Below, piece after piece: positions 32,715 to 44,935 of a stretch of DNA of 64,000 bases. The stretch's first letter is position 1; each line of letters begins with the position of its first letter. The notes beneath the pieces were generated by a model. That model ran no database searches. It saw only the letters and a program-made list of their open reading frames with translations, and was not told the origin of the DNA. This DNA comes from Rhabdophis nuchalis (taxonomy: Eukaryota > Chordata > Lepidosauria > Squamata > Natricidae), in contig CM077644.1 in NCBI GenBank assembly GCA_039707465.1, positions 101,293,875 through 101,357,874 of the forward strand, written 5' to 3'. The translations under genes and the position numbers were made by a program.

Positions 32715-32940
32715 TGCATGAGCCTAGGGAAAAAACAAACAAACAAATAAAGCAAAAAATTAGGAGCACCAAAATGCAAATGCCTACTTTTTCTCTCTCG
32801 TTCTTGCCATAAGGAACAGTTTTCCAGCTACAACTTCATAATTAACATGGTTTAATCCCTGAGGCACATAGTACATAGCATTTCACTATAATGTTGATAT
32901 AAAAAGTAAATAAAGTAAATAAAGCTGTATGATCCCAGAG

Positions 32941-33066
32941 CAGTGTTTTTTTAAGTCTCAACAACTTCCATATATGTGGACTTCAACTCCCAGAATTCCA
33001 ATTGGATAGGGAATTCTGGGAGTTGAAATCCACACATTTGAAAGTTGCTGAGGTTGAGAAATGCTG
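32941..33066. mobile_element. palindromic hAT-type MITE, diverged
   Basis: The arms tgtggacttcaactcccagaattcc and ggaattctgggagttgaaatccaca face each other across a short loop. Outer ends are cagtg and atgctg. Same foldback family as 34118, 51055 and 58169. The target duplication is degraded (tccc shared). Confidence 0.7.
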
Positions 33067-33209
33067 TCCCCGAAATTTGATCATATTGTCTGTGACCTAA
33101 TTTAAAAGACAAACAACTAGAGTTCACACAGTCCACAGATAGAAACCCCCATATTTATCATTCTGTAGCATGCATATGGAGTGAATGTTATTTAAAAGTA
33201 TATTGTGGT

Positions 33210-33600
33210 CAGTGGTGGGTTTCAAATTTTTTAGAACCTACTCTGTAGGTGTGGCCTATTTTGTGGGTGTGGCTTGGCAGTCATGTGACAGGGTGGGAGT
33301 GGCCACCTTTTAAAATGTGGTGAAACTCATTTAACAACGCTCTTGCTTAGCAACCAAAATTTTGGACTCAATTGTGATGATAAATTCTTTCTTTCCTTCC
33401 TTCCTTCCTTCCTTCCTTCCTTCCTTCCTTCCTTCCTTCCTTCCTTCCTTCCTTCCTTTCCTTTCCTTCCCGTTGGGTCACTGGCAGCGGCGGGCCAGAT
33501 TTACTTCCAGGTACGCCAGTGGAACCCCCTCTCACCGGTTCTCTAAATTTCACCAACCGGCTCTCGCGAGTAGGTGCGAGCCTGCAGAAACCCACCACTG
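33210..33600. mobile_element. hAT MITE with TTCC tract, copy B
   Basis: Same 14-bp terminal inverted repeats as copy A (23807). Flanking 8-mers attgtggt (33202-33209) and attttggt (33601-33608) differ at one base. The (ttcc)n tract at 33392-33465 is longer than in copy A, which explains most of the length difference. Confidence 0.88.
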
Positions 33601-33608
33601 ATTTTGGT

Positions 33609-34117
33609 GAAGGGTGAAAGTATTTCTGGCCCGGCCCAGGTAAAATTAAATTGCAGTGGTGCCCAATGAAACAAATGCAACAGGACTTAGTCACTCATGA
33701 GAATGAAGCATGTGTTAGTGCAAAAACAGGTTAGAGCAAAGTCTGCAGCTGCTGTGCCAGTTTTGCCTTGCAACGAAGATGAAAAATGTGCATACCAGGG
33801 AACTGAACTGTGGCTCAACTGTCAATCTTAGCCCATCTGTCAGACTGGTTGTTTTTTGTTTGTAATGATATTGCAACATCATACTTTTATCCATTCACTG
33901 TTTTTAAAACATATATCTTTATTTTCTTATTTTTGAAAGCACAATTCATAAGTCACATTTTCTGCATATTAAGAGCTTCTCTATATAATTCTGATCCTTA
34001 AGACCTTACAAATAGTTTTTTTAAAATGAGTTTTTATTCTATTTCAGTATCAAAGTAGCATACATTTGATGTAAGAAACTGTGGAATCCTGCTACTAACT
34101 AGGAAAATCCCTTAATC
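33609..34117. other. no gene seen
   Basis: AT-rich, no recognised element. Confidence 0.45.
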
Positions 34118-34170
34118 CAGGGGTCTGCAAAGTTGGCTTTTTTAAGACTGGTGGACTTCAACTCCCAGAA

Positions 34171-35043
34171 TTTTTATTTTATTTTTTATTTTATTAAATT
34201 TATACCCCGCCCTTCTCCTTGTTAGGACCCAGGGCGGCGCACAGGCATTATATAAAACCATAAATACAATATACATCTATTAAAAATATATTAAATTAAC
34301 TCACCCATGCTAAAACCCGTTATTAAAACCATAGCCAAATTATAATTTATATTCAAAAAGTCAGAAGCGGGGGGCTATCCTAGGCCGGCTTGTTGGAATA
34401 AGTACGTCTTAAGATGTTGGCGGAAGAGGCGGAGGTCCGAGATAGTGCGAAGGTCGGGGGGTAGGTCGTTCCAGAGGGCCGGGCCCGCCACAGAGAAGGC
34501 TCTTCCCTTGGGTGTCACCAGCCGGCATTGCCCAGCCGACAGCACCCGGAGAAGGCCCGCTCTGTGGGAGCGGACCAGACGAAGGGATGTATGGGGCAGG
34601 AGGCGGTCTCGTATATAGCTAGGCCCCGAGCCATGGAGCGATTTAAAGATGGTAGTCAATACCTTGAAGCGCACTCGAAAGGCCACAGGCAGCCAGTGCA
34701 GCTCGCGCAGGAGAGGTGTTACGTGGGCTTGCCTTGGGGCACCCATAACCACCCGCGCGGCCGCATTCTGCACTAACTGTAGCTTTCGAGTGCACCTCAA
34801 GGGGAGCCCCATGTAGAGAGCGTTACAGTAATCCAGCCGAGATGTCACGAGCGCTGGAGTGACTGTGCGAAGGGCCCCCCGGTCTAGTAAGGGGTGCAAC
34901 TGGCGTATCAGGCGAACCTGATAGAACGCCCCCCTGGCCACGGCCGCCACATGGTCCTCCATGGACAGCCGGGAATCCAGGAGGACGGCCAAGTTGTGCA
35001 CCCTCTCCACGGGGGCAAGATGTTCGCCCCCAATGGCCCAATC
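34171..35043 (-). mobile_element. L2 LINE 3' part inserted in a palindromic MITE
   Basis: Minus-strand L2. The tail at 34171-34205 (attttattttttattttatt) and the conserved 3' block (gcgccgccctgggtcctaac as its reverse complement) lie at 34205-34245. The 3' UTR and ORF2 C-terminus follow. Confidence 0.85.
34375..35043 (-). pseudogene. L2 ORF2 C-terminal region
   Basis: Open frame of about 220 residues equivalent to the last third of the L2 protein at 20905-22755: IGGEHLAPVERVHNLAVLLD, LRELHWLPVAFRVRFKVL, AFSVAGPALWNDLPPDLR. The RT catalytic core is absent by 5' truncation. The extra N-terminal residues encoded upstream of 35043 are MITE sequence, not L2. Confidence 0.8.
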
Positions 35044-35115
35044 CCCCAGCCAGCTATGGGAATTCTGGGAGTTGAAGTCCACCAGTCTTAAAAGAGCCAA
35101 CTTTGCAGACCTCTG

Positions 35116-35680
35116 CTAATCGTTTTATACATAGTAAACTGTCTCTTGATTATAACTGAACAACTAAACTACAATATGTACTTTTCTCTCCTTCAGATCT
35201 GATGAGCAGCCTGGCATCTAAATCCAGATGTTGGCTTAGCACCCATCCAAAAAACAACAATACCTTTACCCAGTAAGTGAGGTCTAACTTTGTCAGCGTG
35301 AAATTTTTATGTGATCATTTAGTGACCCAGAGGGCAAAAACAGAAACTTTACTATGAGCTGTTCTTACTCTAGTCTTTCTAATCTAATATAAATTTTAAA
35401 AAATGTGGAAAATCATGAATAAATGTGGATTTTGGCAATCCCGCTTCTGAATTTTGGTTTCTAGTGTGCCTCAATTTGAATTTGTCATGCATTTGGACCA
35501 TAGGTTCTACAAAGCACAGTAATTGCAAAACATGGAATTATGGTCACTGTAGTCCAACACATTTGGAGCCCTGGTATACTTCTAAAAAATGAACAGTTGT
35601 TGGTGCAGACCCAGATGCTGAGAAATGTACTTTCCAGTTACTTACTTCCCCCAGGAAGTAAGACATCCAGCAATATACTG
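35116..35680. other. no gene seen
   Basis: AT-rich, no recognised element. Confidence 0.45.
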
Positions 35681-35682
35681 GG

Positions 35683-35813
35683 TCCTTTTTTAGGAGAAGG
35701 GCAGGGTATAAATTGGATGGATGGATGGATGGATGGATGGATGGATGGATGGATGGATGGATGGATGGATGGATGGATAGATAAATAAACAAACAAACAA
35801 ACAAACAAACAAA
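35683..35813 (+). repeat. L2 tail followed by (GGAT)n and (AAAC)n microsatellite
   Basis: The L2 end ggtccttttttaggagaagg, gcagggtataaa runs straight into (ggat)16 at 35714-35777, then ataaataaacaaac repeats to 35813. The microsatellite appears to have grown from the L2 tail. Confidence 0.85.
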
Positions 35814-35951
35814 AACCTATCCATTTCAAACAGATCTCAATTTTCAAAGTGTTAATTATTATAAAGTGTGTCCAGTTCATAATACAGAAATATATTAACT
35901 TAATGGCTATACAGAAAAGTTGGATGTTATTTGATGAATATGTCCTTAGTC

Positions 35952-36208
35952 CAGGGGTGGGTACTGGCAAGCACTACTGCTGGTTCACTCGTGTGCACAC
36001 TGCGCAGTGCGCACGCATGCACAATGCAATTAAAATTGTTCTGCGCATGCGCAGAACTGAAAAACAAGATGGCAGCACCTATAGTGCTGCCTGGGGCACC
36101 GGTTCGGGGGTGTGGCAGGGCTGGGTCGCTGCCAGTTCCAGCAACCCAGGCTGCCAAACCACTACCGGTTCTGCCGAACCTATCTGAACCGGTAGGAACC
36201 CACCACTG
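35952..36208. mobile_element. hAT MITE
   Basis: Ends caggggtgggtactgg and ggtaggaacccaccactg, inverted. Flanks ccttagtc (35944-35951) and gtttagtc (36209-36216) match at 6 of 8. The interior has gcgcatgcgcagaac, a self-complementary gcgcatgcgc block. No transposase. Confidence 0.75.
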
Positions 36209-36216
36209 GTTTAGTC

Positions 36217-37308
36217 CGCTGGAATGAGAAATGAGGAGACTAAATGTAGAAACATTCAAGCCTCTCTTTTTTTTTTTTTTTTTGCTACTATTGAAAAAAA
36301 ATCAGTGCTGTTAACTTCAAAATTATAATTCTAATCTCTTACTTGTACACCTAAACATGACATTTTTGAAAAAGTGAACTTGTCAGAAAGGAGAAAGAGT
36401 TTATTGGTTTTTTATTATTGGTAGATAGGTATTTAAAATAAGTTCCTGGCCAACCCAAAAAAACTATTAAGGGACCACTAATTTTGGTTTATGTTGTTGC
36501 ACTAAACAGTAAAAAGCTGCAAATCTTTCTCTTTTTTTCTATTTAATTCTAATTTTCTAATTTAATTTTAATTCTAATTTTCTTTATCTATTTGCTGTTT
36601 TACTTTATTTTCTTTACTTCTCCAAAATTTGTATTGTTTTTAATCTTGTTGAAATTCCTTTAATAAAAAAACCAAAATTTATAAGGTTAGATTCTGACTG
36701 GGAACAGAAGGAATTGTCTCCAAGCTGAGCTCAATTGTTTGTGACTTAAAGATACATCCATATGCTCAGCTGCAAATATTTAGTTGCAAGGGCCACCATC
36801 TTGTTCCTATCTGTCAGCCCAATTTCTCTCACAGGGTGTAGCGGCAGTTAAACTAAACTCTAGGCTGGGAAAATAAAAAGAAAACAAATCCCAGAAGAAA
36901 ACAAACCACTTGTGTACTGCCATTAAAAACAACAATATGGATGTTTTCATAAAGTCATCAGCTGTTGAGCTTGATGTGGAGGTGATTTCACCATGATTGT
37001 AATCCCTATCAAAGTTTCTTTAAAAACTGACATTATGATGGCCTTGGATAATTTCTAACATTTTCTGAGGTAACAAAAGAACCTAAATTACCAACCTCAG
37101 TGAGGTTATCAAAAGATTGTGAATTGCCCTGTCTTCGTCCTCTATTTCTCCTGTAGCCTCATGCTGCTGCTTCAGCGGCTGTAGGAAAGTAAAAGCCATT
37201 GTCACTGCTGGCATCTCTGCTATGAAGAGCTACTCTGTGCTCTAGTGACTGTAATTGCTCCAGCAAATATAATGTTGAGCTCCACTGATTTCAGCATTTC
37301 AGGTCAAA

Positions 37309-37342
<34 letters not shown>

Positions 37343-38984
37343 AACTTTACTGCACGATAGTTATTTATAGATGTTCTTTTGATCTGATGTTAAAAAAAAG
37401 AAAGAAAAGAAATTGCATAAAGGAATCCATAATATGAAAATAAATGTTGGCCTGATTCTGGATAGTGTTGCTGCATTGGCAGAATAAAATGCTGTTTTCT
37501 GATCAATGGGGGTGAAATGAATTCAGGAGAGGCAAAGCAACCTGATGTTAGACGATCACCCCCAAAAAGAGCAGAACCCAGGCCCAAAGAAGCAGATGGT
37601 TGGAATCAGTAATGGTAACACTCCACAAACCACAAGCCCAAGATGTTTTCCAATTGCAACAGGGGTGATTTATTACATATAAAAGAAAGGAAGGCAATAT
37701 ATTTTGCATTCCAAAGGCCAAGGATATAAGAGCATTTCTCCAAATGAAAGTCAGGTACGGCAAGAGAAGAAAGGGCTCTAAATTCAGTAGTGCCAATGAG
37801 TCCAGCATCTACATATGCTATACCTCCAGTTAAACTGCTGAGAACATAGTGTCCCTGCAACACCCACTGTGAACATCTGTCCAGATGTCAAGGGGTTTCT
37901 GCATGAAAAATATTTCCAGTGCTCTGATCAGCATAAAGCAATGGGATCTGGGAACTGCCCCTCTTCAAATTTCCACAGTGCCTCTCCAGTACCATTCTGT
38001 TATAATAAAGGCAGCCTTCCTTCGCTGCACATTATGGTGTTTTTTTTTTGTTATCTATGCTTTATGTCATTATGCTTTAATAGTTCTTGTAATAGATGAG
38101 TTATTAGAAGGTTGGATTGGATTACATCAATTATTCATGTACGATAATCACTAACATAAGCTATTTAAATATCATAAACAGGCTGTTTGGATCATTAAAA
38201 TACAGACAATACTATTAAATGAGAAGACGAAAGTAGGATTAAATTGGGGGTGAATGACCTGTAAATCCAAAACACTGCCAAGCGTTCACTATCCCAAGGG
38301 CTTCAAGTATTATTTAGTGTTTTTCTCTGAGCTTTAAAAAAAAAACCCAGCAACAACAGTTATGTTTCCTTCCTAAATCTCTGAAAAAGAGAAATGTATT
38401 ATGTTAGCTCCAGCTAGTAAAATATTTTCCCGAAACCTGAGAGATATGGGATGAAATACAGATCTTTCTATTGACAGATTTTGGCCCATCAACTGTGAAC
38501 TTTTAGACCATCATGGCAAGTAATTTTAAATACAAATATAAAATTTGTAAAATCCCATGATTCGTGGTACATTGTAGTCTTTTTGAAACTTTTAATAAAT
38601 TGATATATTAAATAGAACAAAGGATCATTCTTAGAAATGCTGTTTTCGCTGCCATTAGATAAACCTGTCAAGATTTGCTGGCCTGGATATGAGGAATCCA
38701 CTCATGTTCAAAGCTGCTATCAAAATAGATTTTGTTATGGCCTCTTCAAACCTGAAATGGACTCCAAATGTAAGATTCTATCAAGAGACTGAGCCCTGGC
38801 ATTGTTCAACCCATCCATTTTATAAACCTATCCTCCTCTTCTCCATATTGTCCCCACTCACTGCAAATTAAACAGGTTATTGTGACTGGCTCATGAGGGG
38901 GAGAGTACCTATATAGGCGGTAGCAACATGCACCCTGGAAAATGACCAAATCTCTGTTCATACAAAATCTATTTTAACCATAAT
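36217..38984. other. no gene seen; simple repeats only
   Basis: AT-rich. Holds a T-run at about 36266-36283 and a (TA)n run at 37310-37339. The stretch at 36530-36670 resembles an A/T-rich LINE 3' end but could not be assigned. Frames of 60-90 codons show no domains. Confidence 0.45.
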
Positions 38985-39190
38985 GTTTTAATTTTTGCTT
39001 CTCGCCCCAGTCTGTAATGTAAATTATTTTATTTGGTTTTAATGGGTTTAGTTTTTGTACAGGGTTATTTAATTCAATTTTAATTGTGTATGTATTGTCA
39101 TGTTTTTAGTAGTTTTAATTTTCCTGTACACCGCCCCAAGTCCCTTCGGGGAGAGGGGGCGGTCTAGAAATTCAATAAAATAATAATAAT
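38985..39190 (+). mobile_element. L2 3' UTR and tail
   Basis: ccgccccaagtcccttcggg, then gagggggcggtctagaaatt and an (aataat)n tail, preceded by the AT-rich 3' UTR. This is an older L2 subfamily than the one at 20622 (cccttcgggg form). Confidence 0.75.
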
Positions 39191-39219
39191 TAATGCTACA
39201 ATCACTGAAGTCCCATCTC

Positions 39220-39560
39220 TTATTTCAGCCAGTCAAAGGAACTCTGTCGATAGCGTATAAGATTGTCTTTGATTTGAAGGTCAAAAAGCCTCTTATGTGT
39301 TCCAGACAAGCTTATAAAGTATGCTGTATCAAAAATAGCATTTCCTTCTTCGGCACCATCATTTATTAATTTGGAGAGGGCAGGTGGGAAACAAAATCTA
39401 TGCTTTATATCCATCTTTGCCTTGTGCTCTTCAGAACTGGATTAAGTCTGGACGTTCTGAGGCAACATATCTGGAAGACATAGGGTTGCAGGAGGCAGTT
39501 TTATTTTCTTAAATATCTGAGTATTGGGATCATGGCAATTGTTTCTGCCTGTGTGAAATT
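39220..39560. other. no gene seen
   Basis: Nothing recognised. Confidence 0.4.
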
Positions 39561-39572
39561 GGGGTTTTATAT

Positions 39573-39940
39573 CAGCAGTTGGATTCACTTAACTTCCCTA
39601 CTGGATCGCAAATGTGAGTGCACGCGCCACATCTGCACATGTGCACCGCCTTCTGTGGACACACAGCGCTAGTGCATTTAGGGTTAGGGTTAGTTTTAGT
39701 TTTATATGGGTTTTTAGCGCAGGGTAAGTTTAATTCGTTTTAACATTGTACTTTGTTTGTGGTTTTTAATTGTATTTTTAATTCCCTGTGCCCCGCCTCG
39801 AGTCCCTTCGGGGAGAGAGAGCGGGTTATAAATTAAAAAATTATTATTATTATTATGTCGGGGCAGATAGGCAGAGCCTCCCACAGCCGCCCCTACCAGT
39901 TCACCTGAACCGGAGAGAACCAGCTAAATAACCACCTCTG
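39573..39940. mobile_element. hAT-type MITE containing an L2 tail
   Basis: Left end cagcagttggattcactt, right end agctaaataaccacctctg: imperfect inverted ends. An L2 tail (39676-39856, ccccgcctcgagtcccttcg, then an (att)n run) is inserted in it. Telomere-like gggttagggttag at 39679-39691 lies at the 5' edge of the L2 piece. Confidence 0.5.
39676..39856 (+). mobile_element. L2 3' tail fragment
   Basis: 3' UTR plus the conserved end of the cccttcgggg L2 subfamily, closely similar to 38985-39190. Confidence 0.7.
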
Positions 39941-40264
39941 GCTTATAGAGAGAGAGACTATTATATACAATTAAATGATCATATGACACTAAACTAGAGG
40001 GCTGTTGTAGGATAGCTTAATTACTGTAAATCAACAAATCCTTTTTACTTGTTAAGAGTATAGAAAAGGTTTGCTGGCATTCACAAAACAATTTCCTTCG
40101 AAATTAAAAAAAACGTAGAAAGAGCAAAGCAAGCTTACAGTACATGTGTCTCCTCAGGGGTAACTTTTATTGATTCCAGCAGACTATATAAATTAGAACA
40201 CTATATAAATTAGTGTTGTTATATATAATCAGGAGTAGTCTTTCAGTCTTCTTGTAAATATAAC

Positions 40265-40460
40265 CAAAAAACTGGTATGCCTTTGAGTAAATGCTGACTC
40301 CTAGCAACTGCCTGCTCTGTCGTTGCCATTGCCTCCTTCCTAAGGCTGAGAGAGACTGGCTGGCTCAAGATCATGCAGGTGGCTTTATACGTAAGGTGGG
40401 ACTATAACTCCCAGTTTCTGCTTTGGCACTTTGACCATTATATCTAACTATATCTTTGTA
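40265..40460 (-). mobile_element. CORE (MIR-like) SINE
   Basis: Minus-strand copy. The CORE region reads atgatcttgagccagccagtctctctcagcc in reverse complement and is followed by the gccattg-rich body. The head at 40440-40460 is weak. Same type as 2523 and 49245. Confidence 0.55.
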
Positions 40461-40565
40461 CATGTTCTAAGATACTTACATCTGTGTGTGCCTGCTCCTC
40501 AAATTTAAAAACATGACTCTTAAGAGAACAATTCTGTGCACATTATATAAGATAAGATTAGTTAT

Positions 40566-40997
40566 GCAGGGAGTCCTCAACTTACAACAGTTTCTTTAAT
40601 GAAAACGGCACTGAAAAATGTGACTTATGACCGTTTTTCACCTTTGCAACATCCCCATGGTCATGTGATCAAAATTCAGATGCTTGGCAACTGATTCATA
40701 TTTATGACCGTTGCTGTGTCCCAAGGTCATATGATCAACTTTTGTAACCAATTTTGTTGTATTTAAGTACGATGGCAATAAAGATTATACTTATACCTTG
40801 TGACAAGCAAAGTCAATGGGAAGCCAGATTCACTTAATTTACTAATTGCAGTGATTACTCACTTTCCAACTGCAGGGATTCACTTAACAACTGCAGCAAG
40901 AAAGGTTGTAAAATGGGCCAAATCTCACTTATCAAATGTCTCACTTAATTATTAAGAAATTTTAGACTCAATTATGCTCATAAGTCAGGACTACCTG
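40566..40997. mobile_element. TIR MITE (CAGGTAGTCC family)
   Basis: Ends cagggagtcctcaacttac and ataagtcaggactacctg, inverted. The interior gtgacttatgaccgtttttca and gggaagccagattcacttaa blocks are typical of this reptile repeat. No coding capacity. Confidence 0.65.
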
Positions 40998-43330
40998 CAC
41001 AAAGTTACATGGTGAAATGTTAAGAGAACATTTTTATGCCACCAAATATATCCTTTAATTCAAATGGGTCATCATAGGTTTCCAGGGCATGGTGAATGAA
41101 ATGATACATTTTAATTACAGGCAATCTGAATTCAATCTGGGTACATGCATAAAATTGCTATATAACCAAAAATTCACTCTAATTAATTTGGTTGATTTTT
41201 AACATTTGGAGGATCCTGCCTTTATCAAACATATTTCATTGCATGCAATAAGAAGAAAAAAAAGATATGTAGCTGTAAGATGCAGGATAGTGAACTTTGT
41301 AAAGGCCATGTGTGTTGCAAGGTTTTCAGAATTACCACAAACTGAATAAGGGACAACCCCTGTCATATGGCTTCTAATAAGGCAAACGCATTTTAGACTG
41401 CATCAGTAGAAAATTCATATCATAGAAAGCAAGACCTCCACTATAATGCTAATTGGTCAGACACAAAGTCTAGTAGTAGTAGATGTTACAGAGAAATAAA
41501 AGGACAATGAGGATGATTGGGGGAATGGAAACACAATGTTTATGTTTCAGTGTTTATGTTAATTAGAAATTTTTGACGTTGAAAAAAAAATACTGAAGAG
41601 ACATGATACTATTTTTCAAGTTCTGAAGGAGTGTCACAGAAGATTCCTGGCTTTTTTAAAAATCTTCTCAGAGTGCAGAACCAGAAATAATTAATAGGAA
41701 GCCAGATTCCAGTTGGATGATATGAAAAACTGTATAACTCAATAGGTTGGGCAACTATTCTCCACCGAGCAGGATGTTGGACTCCGTGATCTTGTCCTGG
41801 GATTGACTTGCATTTTTCCATTAATACCTGTAAGAGAGGCTGTGTAGACAAGCTAACTCTTCCTGTTTACTCTTGTGCTGTGAGATAACAAACTTTCTCT
41901 CTAACCTCAATTAGATATTATTTCCCCCTTTTGTCATAGCAAGCGCTTTTTGCTTGCTAGATTCTTAATTCTGATTAAGATGTAAGCTTCCCTTGCTGGT
42001 GCCTAAACTTGAGCAACCCTGGTGTTGCGGGGGTGGGGGTGGGGAGATGGATTAAAAGTCACCCAACGAAAGCAATCCCATACTCTAATTAATGGGAACA
42101 ATTTAAATTAATGTGATGCTGTTTGTCAGTATTCATCCTGCAAATTCTAAAATTGACAGCAACACAGAAATTTCAGAAAACAGGCCTGGACAACCCCCTC
42201 CAACTCTCTTAATTTGCTAATTCACATCCATATTCATTCAAAAGAATGCCTTTATTCAGTGAACTAAGAGTTTGCCCAAACAATGCATCAACTTTTGAGG
42301 TTCCAATAATGTTGCTCAGGATAAGATGGCAATATACCCACCCAAGAGAAAAAAAATTAAACAACAGTCATGCAATAATTTTAGGTAGGTGCAGTGTAGC
42401 ATGAGTACCACAAAAATTTAAAAGCAATTATTATGGGTCTTCAGAACAGATTATATAGTTGCAACAACAATAAAAAAATCCTTGCTTACAAAAATTATTT
42501 CCAGCTACAAAACCAATTTAGACAGCTTTCTCTCTAAATATAACATTTATATCTCCTATAGGATGCCTTGCTATATAAGTGAACATTTATCTGGGCTGAG
42601 TCACTACAACCTGTCAATTCACCTGTGTAGCCTAGCTTCATCTAATTATGTTGCACAATACAGAAAATTGCCTCTTCAAAGGGAAGCGGGGATTGGTCAT
42701 GGCCTATAGTATTCTAAATAAATATAATGACAGAGAGAAGTAGTTTGGCCTACTAGTTATTAAAACTGGGGGGAGGATGGGAGAATTTTCCTTATTCTAA
42801 AGGAAGCTTGGGAGCAGTACAAATATTACTGTTTATTTAGTAAGAAGAAACTCAGGAACAGGTTCTTTTTTCTAATAATGGTACATTACCCAATAGTATA
42901 ATAAACCATCAGAACTTTAAGAGGAGGGAAGAAACAATAAGACTGGATAATCTCTTGCTCAGTTTATTGCTAACGGAGGCTCCAAGGACTCCCGATGTTA
43001 CTGAATTATACCTTCCAATATAACTTATCTCTAAGATTGGCCATGCTAAGTGGATATGCAAGAAGTTGCAATTCTAAAACACTGAGAGGGCCACAAGCTT
43101 TCTGTATCATATAAATACATGCATTCTTATAAAAATAATATTAAATATTAATAACTGATATTTAATTTATTCTGGTTGGTCATGCAGTCAAATCCAGTTA
43201 GATTGGATTTGGCACATTTATCTATCTATCTATCAACTCTTTCCCAAGGGCATGGGATAGTTATTGTTTAATAATAGTAAAGGTATCATCGCAGGACTGT
43301 TCCAGGTAAAGCTGCCTTTTGCAAATGACC
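40998..43330. other. no gene seen
   Basis: AT-rich stretch without recognised elements. Contains short runs such as a (TATC)n at about 43212-43230. Possibly unique host DNA. Confidence 0.5.
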
Positions 43331-43340
43331 GATGGGTGTC

Positions 43341-43610
43341 TTAGTCAATGGTGATGGTGTTCAAGTGATGCTCCAGTTGTTTTGGGATTACACTAAAGGC
43401 ACCTGTTAGTGACCTATTGGTACTATCTTTGTTTTGTGTTGCAACAATAATTCTACTTTTATTTAAACAGTTTAGTATTTTGTGATTTTTCTCTAGTTCT
43501 TCCTCTTCTCTTCTGCTGTCTCCAAGTACTACCACTTCCACTAGCCAGACTATTTTTGTCTTTATTATTGACAGTTTTTAAGTCTGAGTATTATGTGGCA
43601 GGTGCTTGTC
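43341..43610 (-). pseudogene. R4/Dong-like LINE, C-terminal fragment
   Basis: The minus strand translates to VVVLGDSRREEEELEKNHKI, then LTGAFSVIPKQLEHHLNTI. This resembles the C-terminal block of R4/Dong elements (a VPGD-like motif, then a GALG.IPK.L..HL motif), whose restriction-like endonuclease lies there. An in-frame stop and divergence mark it as dead. A better-matching fragment is at 49598. The assignment rests on short motifs. Confidence 0.5.
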
Positions 43611-44050
43611 TGTTTGAATTCTAAAGTCCCAGAGCAGCTTTCTCATTTTCTATCATTTTGTCAACGTTATGTACCAGTTTTTGCTTGCCGGCAAATGGTA
43701 TTTCTTGCAGATATTCCAATGCACCATTGTTGCAATTTGTCATGTTATTGTTTATAGTCAGTCTGTGTGGTTTTCTTTCCACAACTAAGTGGTCCATTAT
43801 TTGAAACCACCAACATTCTCCATGCTGCCCAATGTATCTCAGCACTTTCAGTGATAAAGATAGGAAGGAGAATGATGAGTAAGGATTGATGTATTTAAAC
43901 TTGAGAGTTACAATTCCTGCTCGTCCTATTAACAACTGTCATTTAGTAAATCTCTGCATCACACTGAAAGCTCCCAAACAGGAGTTAAAGCATAGTTCTA
44001 TCAATAGATGGAAGCTAATATTTGTAGCTCAAGCTTGAAATGAGGGACTA
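43611..44050. other. no clear feature
   Basis: A 104-codon minus frame (43621-43935) could be further upstream sequence of the R4/Dong-like element, but I recognise no motif in it. Confidence 0.3.
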
Positions 44051-44052
44051 GG

Positions 44053-44277
44053 ACTCTCTGAGTTCGGATGTTTTCTTGCAGATGTTCCATGTAACATCTT
44101 CAGTGCACTTAGTATTGCTGCATTCCCCACTTTCATATGATTCAAGTTTCCACAACTGGCAGGTAATTATTACAGTTGCAGCATCCCATGATTATGTGAT
44201 TGCCATTCACAGTTCCTGATGATGTTATCTAGTTTGATAGTGAAACGTCTGCAAGAAAACAACTAAGGTCAGAGAGC
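44053..44277. mobile_element. foldback/TIR element
   Basis: Left end actctctgagttcggatg, then ttttcttgcagatgtt. The right end is a diverged reverse complement (aacgtctgcaagaaaac, then aaggtcagagag). No coding capacity. Family not identified. Confidence 0.5.
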
Positions 44278-44372
44278 CCCCAAGGGCCCCTCATAACTCT
44301 CTGCTGCAGAAATCTGAAAGACCACAAGATGGCAATCAACCTGCTCCTCTTTATTTATTGCTATCAATACAA

Positions 44373-44935
44373 TACAATACAATAGCAGAGTTGGAAGGGA
44401 CCTTGTAGGTCTTCTAGTCCAACCCCCTGCGTGGGCAGGAACCTTATACCATTTCAGACAAATGGCTATCTAACATCTTTTTAAAGACTTCCAGGGTTGG
44501 GGCATTCACAACTTCTGGAGGCAAGCTGTTCCAGAGGTTAATTGTTCTAACTGTCAGGAAATTTCTCCTTAGTTCTAAGTTGCTTCTCTCCTTGATTAGT
44601 TTCCACTCATTGCTTCTTGTCCTTCCCCCAGGTGCCTTGGAGAATAGTTTGACTCCCTCTTCTTTGTGGCACCCTCTGAGATATCGGAACATTGCTATCA
44701 TGTCTCCCCTGGTCCTTCTCTTCATCAAACTAGACATACCCAGCTCCTGCAGCCGTTCTTCATATGTTTTAGCCTCCAATCCCCTAATCATCTTGGTTGC
44801 TCTTCTCTGCACTCTTTCCAGAGTCTCCACGTCTTTTCTACATCGTGGCGACCAAAACTGTATGCAGTATTCCAAGTGTGGCCTTATCAAGTGATCGTTT
44901 GTATTTTTGCAGCCCAGATATGATGTGACCATTCT
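44373..44935 (-). mobile_element. CR1 LINE 3' end
   Basis: Minus-strand CR1: ORF2 C-terminus plus a 3' UTR ending ggttggactagaagacctac, and tail repeats (caata)n at 44370-44385. 5'-truncated. Confidence 0.85.
44444..44932 (-). pseudogene. CR1 ORF2 C-terminal fragment
   Basis: Open piece with PHLEYCIQFWSPRCRKDVE, ERVQRRATKMIRGL, RRTRGDMIAMFRYLRG and NLWNSLPPEVV, the standard CR1 C-terminal blocks in order. The RT core is absent. The first 18 or so residues before PHLEY come from fused or diverged sequence. Confidence 0.75.

Larger units (their letters stand above)
34118..35115. mobile_element. palindromic hAT-type MITE, split by L2
   Basis: Left arm 34118-34170 (caggggtctgcaaagttggc, then gactggtggacttcaactcc). 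Right arm 35055-35115 is its reverse complement, ending cagacctctg. Flanks cttaatc and ctaatc are similar. An L2 (34171-35043) separates the arms. Confidence 0.7.

Noticed and set aside
33343..33694. Frames of FLPS repeats or KEGR repeats
   Set aside because: Produced by the TTCC tract inside the hAT MITE.
39676..39700. Telomere-like gggttagggttag
   Set aside because: Only two units, at the edge of an L2 3' UTR; too short for an interstitial telomere.
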